A stretch of 44,503 bases of DNA from a virus. The stretch covers positions 1-44,503 of IMG/VR virus record IMGVR_UViG_3300033153_001846, one strand, 5' to 3'. Numbering within the stretch: position 1 is the first letter of the stretch; the number at the start of each line of letters is the position of its first letter. The notes beneath the pieces were generated by a model. The model did not search any database and was not told where the DNA came from. It worked only from the letters and a program-made list of their open reading frames with translations. Shown here one piece after another: positions 38,407 through 44,503 of the stretch. The position numbers and the translations under genes are program-made.

Positions 38407-38868
38407 CTAGTTAGCGTACTGTCCATTTTTAAGATCTGGGTGAATAGTATCAACTACTACTCTCAGTTTACCTGTAGTGATATCGCCAGTTGCTGAGTCA
38501 GCTCCAGCCAATGTAACTACTACGTCTCCACCAGTCGCGAATAGGTTATCCACTTCTGAAGAAACTGTAACACCAGTAGCATCTACATCTACACCAGTAA
38601 AGTACGTAGTACCTCCGATTGTAATAGTTGCTTTAGTAGCTACAGTACCAGTTGGGAACTCTTCATCTACAATAAGATATGCTTTAGTTACAAGAGTGTC
38701 TTTTTCAATTACTCCAGCTGTTAAAGCATCTGCTACTTGCACATATTCTGGTAGAGCTTGAGAGCGACCACCGCCCTGCTTTAATACAGAAGGAACAGTA
38801 ACTACTACTGCCTCCGTATACCTCTTGTTCTCATTTAGAAATCGGTTAGTAATATTTCTGACTGCCAT
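38407..38868 (-). CDS. Structural (decoration-type) protein, 153 aa
   Basis: The beta-rich, Thr/Val-rich sequence (SSEVDNLFATGGDVVVTLAG, TKATITIGGTTYFTGVDVDA) and its place right after the capsid gene fit a head decoration or minor capsid protein. An N-terminal basic segment (NITNRFLNENKRYTEAVVV) precedes the beta region. The gene starts 15 bases after the capsid stop and is probably highly expressed. The family is not named with certainty. Confidence 0.6.
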   Translation of the reverse strand: MAVRNITNRFLNENKRYTEAVVVTVPSVLKQGGGRSQALPEYVQVADALTAGVIEKDTLVTKAYLIVDEEFPTGTVATKATITIGGTTYFTGVDVDATGVTVSSEVDNLFATGGDVVVTLAGADSATGDITTGKLRVVVDTIHPDLKNGQYAN

Positions 38869-38883
38869 CTAAACTCCTCCTTA

Positions 38884-40053
38884 TTAGGCTGGTATTGTAT
38901 CGTAGTATGTATCAAATACAACTACACCATAATCATGACCTGATACCTTAGCATCTTCATAATCTGTATTCTCAGTAGATAGAATAGTCTTTTGAACATT
39001 CATCCACACCTCGAGTGCTGACTCTGACTTAATATCAAAATCTTGTGAGCTTTTGAACTTATAGTCTGGCTGTTTACCAAAACCAACTTGGAAAGCTCCA
39101 CGACCTAGAATAAGTCCTCTAGAGGCAATAATAGTTTCTGCGGCAGCAAAACCTGCTTGACCTTCAAACAACCCAGCTGAATCAATACGTCTAAGTCCTG
39201 CAATCTCTACAGATGATTTACCAATATCTGGACTAGCCGTACCAAACGCTGATTGAGCCTCTATAATAAGAAATGCTCCAAGTTCACCTATAACACCTTT
39301 AAGTAAGATATTATCTTTACCACGAAGGTCTGCATTAGCTGCAATAGCAATGAAGTCATTATCTTTACGGATATCTCTAGACTGACGGCTGTCTACAATC
39401 ATAAGCCATACTTTACGTCCATTAGATAACTGATAAGGTTCTAGTGGTCTACGAGTACCACCAATAGTATAACCTCTACCAGACTTGATAATGTCTTCTA
39501 AGTCCATAGCGAATGAATAAGTAAACTTATCATCTACGGCTACCATAGCACCTATAGTTGCTCTGTTATTAGGTCTTACAATATGTGTCGGACCTTCATT
39601 ATGCAATAGACCAAGTCCAGCATCAAAAATCATTTGGTCTTTAGCTCGAATAAACAGGTCACTAAGTTTGCTTCTTGAGTCACCATGTTCAGCTAGAGAC
39701 AAATCTCCAACATTTACAGCATCGAACTTATCACCATTGTCTACAGACCATCTAAGTCTACGAACTCTAATAGAGTCTGAAAAGAGCTTTTTCTGCTCTG
39801 AATTACCCCAAGCTTGTTCTTTATCCACATGAGCAGTACCTACTAGGTTACCATCCATTTGAAAATGTACCTCATGACCCTCTTTAGCTGAAAGGTCATT
39901 CTTTTGATAGATAACCGAGTCTTCCGACATACCAGTTAAGCCATCCCAAAATGATGTACTACGTGCCTGCACTAGACCTTTTAGTACCCATCCTTTTCTC
40001 GATAATGGACTATCGTAAGCTACGATACCAGTACCACTTCCTTCTGTTGACAT
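38884..40053 (-). CDS. Major capsid protein (N4 gp56/DUF4043-like), 389 aa
   Basis: It forms the head shell. The N-terminal region SFWDGLTGMSEDSVIYQKNDLSAKEGHEV and the central DNGDKFDAVNVGDLSLAEHG ... RSKLSDLFIRAKDQM match the pattern of the N4 gp56-like/DUF4043 capsid family (a start with 'WDGLTG...YQKNDLS...G', then an internal helix). The C-terminal half is beta-rich and ends DYGVVVFDTYYDTIPA. The gene follows the scaffold in the order expected for capsid genes, with AGGAGGT-like sequence before the start and preferred codons. Length is normal. Confidence 0.78.
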   Translation of the reverse strand: MSTEGSGTGIVAYDSPLSRKGWVLKGLVQARSTSFWDGLTGMSEDSVIYQKNDLSAKEGHEVHFQMDGNLVGTAHVDKEQAWGNSEQKKLFSDSIRVRRLRWSVDNGDKFDAVNVGDLSLAEHGDSRSKLSDLFIRAKDQMIFDAGLGLLHNEGPTHIVRPNNRATIGAMVAVDDKFTYSFAMDLEDIIKSGRGYTIGGTRRPLEPYQLSNGRKVWLMIVDSRQSRDIRKDNDFIAIAANADLRGKDNILLKGVIGELGAFLIIEAQSAFGTASPDIGKSSVEIAGLRRIDSAGLFEGQAGFAAAETIIASRGLILGRGAFQVGFGKQPDYKFKSSQDFDIKSESALEVWMNVQKTILSTENTDYEDAKVSGHDYGVVVFDTYYDTIPA

Positions 40054-40072
40054 TTAACTGACCTCCTATATA

Positions 40073-40867
40073 TTAAAAACGAGTATCGTCATAAGATAAC
40101 TCGTCTTTCTTTTTATCAAGCTTATTAGCTTCTGCACTACCATTAGCCTTATTCAGGTCAACAGTAGTATTATCAGGAACTTTAGCCACTACTTTACCAC
40201 TATTTAGGTACTCTGATACCTCATCTAAGTATTCTTCAAATGTAACAGAACGGTCAGCCAGTTTAGAGTTGATACGATTAGGCACATCATTATCTAGTAT
40301 ATCAGGAGTAATAGCAGTCTTTCGACCATCATTAAACTCCTCTAGGTATTTGACACGTCTATCTAATTCAAACTCAGCTCCAGCTTTTGTTCTACTAGCT
40401 TCAGTCACTGTAGTTAACTCTTTATGTACTGCATCAGTTGATTGCTTATCAAGCATATTCATCTTATGTCTCCATGCTGTAGGGTTCTCTACATAAAGTT
40501 TATCTAGCTCCGATTGGTCTTCTGTAGACAGTTCCAATGGCTTTACCGTTTGTTTAGCTAATTGCTCTCGCAGTGCATCACGTTCTGCCTCTGTCTCTTT
40601 TAGACTCTGTTGGGACTTTGTAAACCCCGACTGGTTATCTCTATAACTCTTAGTTGCCGCTACAGCTGCCTTGAGTGTTGGGTCCATACCGTCTGGATAA
40701 ACGTACTTACCCTTCTCATCTACTGTAACTTCTTTTACAGCTTTGTTAATTATAGTTTGTACATCATCAGCATTAGAGGTCGCTGGAAGCGTAGTCTCTT
40801 GTGCAGGAACATATCCCATATTATCCAATTCTGTAGAAGCTTTTGATGTTCTATTGGAGTTATCCAT
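40073..40867 (-). CDS. Capsid scaffolding protein, 264 aa
   Basis: Acidic, low-complexity, mostly helical (SQQSLKETEAERDALREQLAK; ELTTVTEASRTKAGAEFELDRR) with no Cys in the body and a charged, Lys/Asp-rich C-terminus. This and the position immediately before the capsid gene are typical of scaffolding proteins that guide prohead assembly and are later released. It is the first gene of the late leftward operon, with a promoter in 40868-41028. Confidence 0.7.
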   Translation of the reverse strand: MDNSNRTSKASTELDNMGYVPAQETTLPATSNADDVQTIINKAVKEVTVDEKGKYVYPDGMDPTLKAAVAATKSYRDNQSGFTKSQQSLKETEAERDALREQLAKQTVKPLELSTEDQSELDKLYVENPTAWRHKMNMLDKQSTDAVHKELTTVTEASRTKAGAEFELDRRVKYLEEFNDGRKTAITPDILDNDVPNRINSKLADRSVTFEEYLDEVSEYLNSGKVVAKVPDNTTVDLNKANGSAEANKLDKKKDELSYDDTRF

Positions 40868-40922
40868 AGTAGAAATCCTTTATTTTGATTAAGTAGTGGT
40901 TACATACCTTTGCTACTATCAT

Positions 40923-40933
40923 AGTATAGTATA
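40923..40933 (-). promoter_or_regulatory. Likely promoter of the leftward late operon
   Basis: On the minus strand TATACTATACT gives two overlapping -10-like boxes in the 161-bp divergent gap, about 56-66 bases before the scaffold ATG. No good TTGACA box is visible. It drives about 20 kb of head, tail and lysis genes. The late timing cannot be read from sequence. Confidence 0.45.
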
Positions 40934-40988
40934 TTTAACCTTGTATAAAGCTTATGTATGTTAGGATTATGGTAAGAATTTGCCTATA

Positions 40989-40994
40989 TATAAT
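40989..40994 (+). promoter_or_regulatory. Promoter of the terminase operon
   Basis: TATAAT at 40989-40994 followed by GTAAGTAAA lies 35 bases before the ATG at 41029. It shares TATAAT(A/G)TAAGTA with the promoter at 43464 and TATAATATAA with the one at 4506. Confidence 0.55.
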
Positions 40995-41028
40995 GTAAGT
41001 AAATCACATCATCTAAAAGGACTATTCA

Positions 41029-41547
41029 ATGGATAAAAAGACTGAAATCCTAGCTGAGTTGGCTACAGGAAAGAGCCCAAAATATCTAGCTAATAAGTAT
41101 AAAACAGTAGGGCAGGTAACTATAACTAAATGGCGTAATGACTTACGTGAAGGACTAGTTATAAACGAGATACTAGATGTAGCTAAGAAAGACCCTCATG
41201 TATTACAGATGGTAGCTGAGGGAGTTAAAGATAAAGTATATAATAGTGCTCCTATTGAACTAAGTATACCATTCGGAGAAAAAGTAGATGCTCTTGTTGA
41301 AGGAGTGACTAGTCTACAACTACTAGATAAGGCATTTCACCATACTGTAACTAAGTTACTTAAGTGGGCTGATAACCGTATTACAGATGAGATGGATATT
41401 AAAGAATGGAAGATGATAGCTGGTCAAATAGGAGAACTTCATACTGCTATATTCGCTAAAGGTGGAACTAATGTAAATGTTATGCAGATGAATGGTGAGT
41501 CTAGTAATACTAAAGTATCTAAATTCAAGGCTGGGTATAGAAGATAA
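41029..41547 (+). CDS. Terminase small subunit, 172 aa
   Basis: The N-terminal ~40 residues (KTEILAELATGKSPKYLANKY ... VTITKWRNDL, with breaks) form a helix-turn-helix that would bind the packaging site. The middle is helical (LLDKAFHHTVTKLLKW) and probably forms the ring. It is directly followed, with a one-base overlap, by the large subunit. The AAAAGGACTATTCA ribosome site is clear. Together they cut and package DNA. Confidence 0.75.
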   Translation: MDKKTEILAELATGKSPKYLANKYKTVGQVTITKWRNDLREGLVINEILDVAKKDPHVLQMVAEGVKDKVYNSAPIELSIPFGEKVDALVEGVTSLQLLDKAFHHTVTKLLKWADNRITDEMDIKEWKMIAGQIGELHTAIFAKGGTNVNVMQMNGESSNTKVSKFKAGYRR

Positions 41548-43220
41548 TGTGGAATTTAGGAATAACTGAAGAGCAATTTGACAGGATATATAGTGGGCTA
41601 GGTATAGACAAGTCTATATTTAAACGAGACCCTATTAGTGATATAGACTATGAAGAGAATTTCGCAGTTAGTAAACTATGGAGACTGAACAACTGGTATC
41701 ATATTGTAGATAAAGATGGCGATAAAATATGGTATGTTATGAATGAGGCTCAACATAAAGCTCATGCTAAACAACTTAGACACCCTAGATCAATTATCTT
41801 GAAGAGTCGTCAGAGAGGTATATCTACTCACTTCCTTATAACTTATTTCGATGATGCCATTACACTAGATAACATTACAGTAGGTATGCAGTCATATGGA
41901 CTAGAGGAAAGTACTGCATTACTAGAGAAACTGACTGTAGCGTGGGAGACTCTATCTGATAGTAATAAAGAACTATTAGAGATTGGACTAGTTAAAAACA
42001 ATACAAAAGCTATGAGTTTCACAAATGGGTCTCAAGTAAAGGTAGCAACTAGTTTTAGAGGTACTACATTACATAGACTACACGTATCAGAGCTAGGAAA
42101 AATAGCTAATAAAGACCCTAAAAAGGCACGTGAGCTTAAATCAGGTACTCTACAAGCCATCAAGATGGGTAATCCAGTAGCTATAGAGTCCACAGCAGAA
42201 GGACGATACAATGCCTTCTATGAATGGTGGTATGACGCTGTAGACTTAGTAGGTAATATGTCATTAAAGGACTTCGACCCAGTATTTTTGTCATGGGTAG
42301 ATGATGCCGATTGTGTAGCCTATGTAGAACAGGTTATTGATGAGGAGATGGTCGAAGAAATAAAGGTTATAGAGGCTGAATGGGCTGAATATAATAATGA
42401 GCCAGGATTTAAGTTGGCTGATATACAGAAATGGTGGTTTGTAGCAACTAGAAGGGAGCTAAAGGAAGACTTCTACCAAGAATACCCACATACACCTGAC
42501 TCAGCATTTAATGCAGTTAGAGATGGAGCATACTATAGTCGTGTATGGAGAGAAGACGGTCATGTATGGGGTAATGGACTAGATGGAAGAGGTGAAGGGG
42601 AGTTTGTAGCACCTAGAGCTAGGTTATATGACCCTCTGTTAGCAGTTAACACTGCATGGGATTTAGGAGTCAATGATATGATGTGTATTATCTTCTATCA
42701 AACGTTTGGGCATGAAATACGTGTGGTGGATGAATACCATAATCATGGAGAAGGTCTTGAGCATTATGTAGGTGTGTTGGATGAGAAGAGGAAGAGGTTA
42801 GGGTATGCATATGGTAAGCACGTACTACCACATGATGCTAATGTATTCGAGATGGGGTCTAGTATGACTAGAAAAGCTAGACTACGTGAACTAGGGCTTA
42901 GACGGTTTAAAGTGTTAAGACGAACTAAGGATGTTAATACAGATATTGAACAAGTCCGTAAAGCTATAGTTGGTATATGGATAGACCCAGTCACAGCTAA
43001 TTATGTGTTAAAGATGATGTCGCGGTATGCTAAGAAGTGGGATGATGTACTAGGTGCATTTAAAGAGAAGCCTCTGCATGATGAGTGGTCTAATCCAGCT
43101 GATGCTCTACGGTACTGTGTTATGGCTAGGCTACATAATACCTCTAGTAAGATGGATAGGTCTTCTGTATCTGAGAGGTCGGGTAGAAGGAGTAATGTAG
43201 TTGATGGTATGGCTATGTGA
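41547..43220 (+). CDS. Terminase large subunit, 557 aa
   Basis: The ATPase domain has Walker A-like ILKSRQRGIST (K86-T94) and a Walker B-type HRLHVSELGKIA with S181/E182, then a coupling segment SGTLQAIKMGNPVAIESTAEGR. The C-terminal nuclease of the RNase H fold shows NTAWDLGVND (D372), VLPHDANV and LHDEWSNPADALRYC. It packages DNA into the prohead through the portal and cuts it. It is separated from the late operon by a divergent promoter region, and an intrinsic terminator follows 5 bases after the stop. The ATPase and nuclease halves are complete. Confidence 0.88.
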   Translation: MWNLGITEEQFDRIYSGLGIDKSIFKRDPISDIDYEENFAVSKLWRLNNWYHIVDKDGDKIWYVMNEAQHKAHAKQLRHPRSIILKSRQRGISTHFLITYFDDAITLDNITVGMQSYGLEESTALLEKLTVAWETLSDSNKELLEIGLVKNNTKAMSFTNGSQVKVATSFRGTTLHRLHVSELGKIANKDPKKARELKSGTLQAIKMGNPVAIESTAEGRYNAFYEWWYDAVDLVGNMSLKDFDPVFLSWVDDADCVAYVEQVIDEEMVEEIKVIEAEWAEYNNEPGFKLADIQKWWFVATRRELKEDFYQEYPHTPDSAFNAVRDGAYYSRVWREDGHVWGNGLDGRGEGEFVAPRARLYDPLLAVNTAWDLGVNDMMCIIFYQTFGHEIRVVDEYHNHGEGLEHYVGVLDEKRKRLGYAYGKHVLPHDANVFEMGSSMTRKARLRELGLRRFKVLRRTKDVNTDIEQVRKAIVGIWIDPVTANYVLKMMSRYAKKWDDVLGAFKEKPLHDEWSNPADALRYCVMARLHNTSSKMDRSSVSERSGRRSNVVDGMAM

Positions 43221-43225
43221 TTAAG

Positions 43226-43255
43226 CCTCTCAGTTTTTGAGAGGGAATTTTTTTT
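43226..43255 (+). terminator. Strong intrinsic terminator after terminase
   Basis: CCTCTCA (43226-43232) pairs perfectly with TGAGAGG (43238-43244) around a 5-base loop, followed by GAA and eight T residues (43248-43255). It starts 6 bases after the terminase stop and ends the two-gene packaging transcript. Confidence 0.85.
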
Positions 43256-43359
43256 ATGAGGTCTGTTAAGTGCTATTAGTGCTTATTATGGGTTTAGATG
43301 GGTTATCTCTGTTAGGCGTGTGTTAGCCGCCTGCCATATTTCACAATGACTGCCTACCC

Positions 43360-43374
43360 CTTCACGCTCTAAAA
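43360..43374. repeat. 15-bp inverted copy of a motif at 1092-1106
   Basis: CTTCACGCTCTAAAA here is the exact reverse complement of TTTTAGAGCGTGAAG at 1092-1106. Both copies lie in non-coding regions on either side of the early genes that span the genome join. Confidence 0.5.
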
Positions 43375-43463
43375 TTGCCTAACCAGCCTCCAAAATTGTG
43401 TTACTATATGATACAATTACAGTCTATTAGGTATATATTAAGCTAGAATATACTAGATTAGAG

Positions 43464-43469
43464 TATAAT
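43464..43469 (+). promoter_or_regulatory. Promoter of the early operon
   Basis: TATAAT at 43464-43469 followed by ATAAGTACAAA lies 30 bases before the ATG at 43499. It is the only candidate for the early genes between 43499 and 573. The DNA from about 43256 holds no gene and, apart from this promoter and the repeat at 43360, nothing else I can name. Confidence 0.55.
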
Positions 43470-43498
43470 ATAAGTACAAACACAGAGGAGACACACAC

Positions 43499-43933
43499 AT
43501 GACACAGACAGCACAAGTCGAGACATTCGGGAACTACAAGATAATCATTGAGACAGCAGAGGGCTACACGGCAGAGGATGGCATACTAACTGTAAGTATA
43601 TGGCATACTAAGAGTGGACTAGTAGACAGCCATACAGACGGTATGACACTAAGAAACGCTAGAGACAATGCAAAATATAAGATTAAGAGACAATTAGAGT
43701 CTACAGCATCGTTTTACATGGGTTTTGATGAGGTAGAATTGTTAGGGCTACATAATGACCTAATATTGCTTAAAGACAGCACAGACTATATCGTATCCAA
43801 TCAAACAGCGCTTATCTATGCTAGATTTAAGAAGTATTCAGCTATTAGGGACTATGTTATGAATAAGGCTTATAAGGGGTTTAGTCCTTACTTCAATAAG
43901 AATGATATACACCATGCAGAGGAATTAATATAA
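43499..43933 (+). CDS. Hypothetical early protein, 144 aa
   Basis: I do not recognise this family. The N-terminal half is beta-rich (GNYKIIIETAEGYTAEDGILTVSIW), the middle helical (RNARDNAKYKIKRQLES), and the C-terminal part basic. It is the first gene of the early operon, after a TATAAT promoter and a GGAGACACACAC leader before the ATG. Its stop overlaps the next start by one base (TAATG). Confidence 0.65.
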   Translation: MTQTAQVETFGNYKIIIETAEGYTAEDGILTVSIWHTKSGLVDSHTDGMTLRNARDNAKYKIKRQLESTASFYMGFDEVELLGLHNDLILLKDSTDYIVSNQTALIYARFKKYSAIRDYVMNKAYKGFSPYFNKNDIHHAEELI

Positions 43934-44142
43934 TGAGCAAGTCAATATTAAAAGGAGGTCTATACCTCCTAAAAGGTCTAGGAGTTAATTATGACATTAG
44001 AAAGCAGTTTGGGCAGTATGCTATCTATCACGCTAAGGACGGCTTTATAGCTAGAGTAAGCACGCAACGAGAAGTACGTAATGAGATTAGACATCACAGC
44101 GTATATGGTAAAGTAGCTAAGATTTATCAAGGGAGAGAGTAA
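43933..44142 (+). CDS. Small basic early protein, 69 aa
   Basis: A small basic protein with many Arg, Lys and His residues. It has strand-like segments (YAIYHAKDGFIARVST) and a basic helix (REVRNEIRHHSVYGK). It may bind nucleic acid. It overlaps both neighbours by one base in TAATG style. No family is recognised. Confidence 0.6.
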   Translation: MSKSILKGGLYLLKGLGVNYDIRKQFGQYAIYHAKDGFIARVSTQREVRNEIRHHSVYGKVAKIYQGRE

Positions 44143-44333
44143 TGAAACCTTTTAACGGAGTTATACTAACAGCAGAGAACGGAGAGCCTATACTAATCCT
44201 AGAGAGTCAGAGATACTCTAGGAGAGTATTAAAGCGGATGATTAAAGCTGATTTTAATTACTATAATAATAGAGAGAGTTATGGAGCAGTAAAACTCAAA
44301 TGCTACACAACGAAAGGAGAAATCAATGATTAG
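44142..44333 (+). CDS. Small basic early protein, 63 aa
   Basis: A short protein with a beta start (GVILTAENGEPILILES) and a basic middle (QRYSRRVLKRMIKAD). Its last bases overlap the start of the 34-residue membrane protein. Unknown family. Confidence 0.6.
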   Translation: MKPFNGVILTAENGEPILILESQRYSRRVLKRMIKADFNYYNNRESYGAVKLKCYTTKGEIND

Positions 44334-44430
44334 TATATTAGAAACCTACGGAACAGGCATAGGCTGGGCAGTAGTGGGATTTGGTATCTACTGTATGTAT
44401 TTAGTCACTAAACTAATAGAGGACGTGTAA
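44326..44430 (+). CDS. Membrane microprotein across the genome join, 34 aa
   Basis: The frame from ATG 44326 to TAA 44428-44430 gives MISILETYGTGIGWAVVG then FGIYCMYLVTKLIEDV: one transmembrane helix and a short charged end. AAAGGAGAAATCA precedes the ATG. The same stop is found at 39-41 in the left copy of the repeat, showing that the gene is split by the arbitrary contig ends. It is directly upstream of the 43-573 gene in the circle. Confidence 0.6.
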   Translation: MISILETYGTGIGWAVVGFGIYCMYLVTKLIEDV

Positions 44431-44503
44431 CATGAAACAACTAACTAGAGAGTATAACAAAAGAGATATATTAAGCAAGTGGGCATTAACTAGAATAGGA
44501 GAT
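44390..44503. repeat. Terminal direct repeat, right copy
   Basis: Identical to bases 1-114. It contains the 3' part of the 34-residue gene and the first codons of the 176-residue gene found complete at 43-573. The partial gene at 44432-44503 is therefore a duplicate end, not a new gene. Confidence 0.95.

Noticed and set aside
1-44503. Temperate lifestyle genes
   Set aside because: No integrase, excisionase or partition ATPase was found. The RHH-type and HTH-like proteins alone do not show lysogeny.

Overview
The window is an essentially complete genome of a short-tailed (podovirus-like) double-stranded DNA phage. The last 114 bases (44390-44503) repeat the first 114 bases (1-114), so the sequence closes into a circle of about 44,389 bp, or has a short terminal redundancy. 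The DNA is AT-rich, favours ATA, CTA and AGA codons, and is packed with small overlapping genes. The lysis genes (a lipobox protein overlapping a membrane-anchored protein, as in Rz/Rz1, plus a holin-like protein and an amidase) point to a Gram-negative host. The AT-richness and the style of the signal peptides would fit Campylobacterota, but that is a guess. I see no integrase, excisionase or obvious lysogeny repressor, and no single-subunit RNA polymerase, so the phage probably relies on host RNA polymerase; several TATAAT-type promoters agree with this.

Layout. (1) 43499-44430, then across the join to 573: four or five small early genes read rightward behind a promoter at about 43464. (2) 574-1542: about 970 bp of non-coding DNA rich in repeats (five Fur-box-like dyads, a TTTATCACTTTTATCA family and a GACCACCATAAG family). 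A gene for a ribbon-helix-helix-type DNA-binding protein follows at 1543. (3) 2104-4741: small genes of unknown function, including two overlapping membrane microproteins and a very acidic protein. (4) 4741-20370: the replication and recombination operon, rightward. It encodes a primase-polymerase/SF3 helicase, a Dda/RecD-like helicase, a single-strand DNA-binding protein, a Gp49-type protein, family A DNA polymerase with proofreading exonuclease, a FEN-type 5' exonuclease, a DnaQ-like exonuclease, a DUF3310 protein, an SF2 helicase, ATP-dependent DNA ligase and a VRR-NUC nuclease. A 330-bp non-coding stretch (10558-10887) inside it can form at least six consecutive hairpins and looks like a structured RNA. 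(5) 20357-40867, leftward: from the promoter side come scaffold, major capsid protein, decoration-type protein, adaptor, three tail genes sharing an N-terminal module, tail-fibre chaperone-like protein, Fn3/glycine-rich adhesin, tail nozzle, ejection proteins, portal, a transglycosylase-bearing ejection protein, a large glycine-zipper ejection protein, and the lysis cassette. (6) 41029-43220: small and large terminase, rightward, diverging from the structural operon and ending in a strong intrinsic terminator.

The genes fit a lytic cycle: early small proteins and regulators first, then a nearly self-sufficient replisome, then capsid, tail, ejection and lysis functions from the opposite strand. 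The features most worth follow-up are the hairpin cascade at 10558-10887, the Fur-box-like array with its repeat families next to a ribbon-helix-helix gene, the near absence of GATC (8 sites by hand count, none in the early/replication half), and the three tail genes sharing an anchor module.
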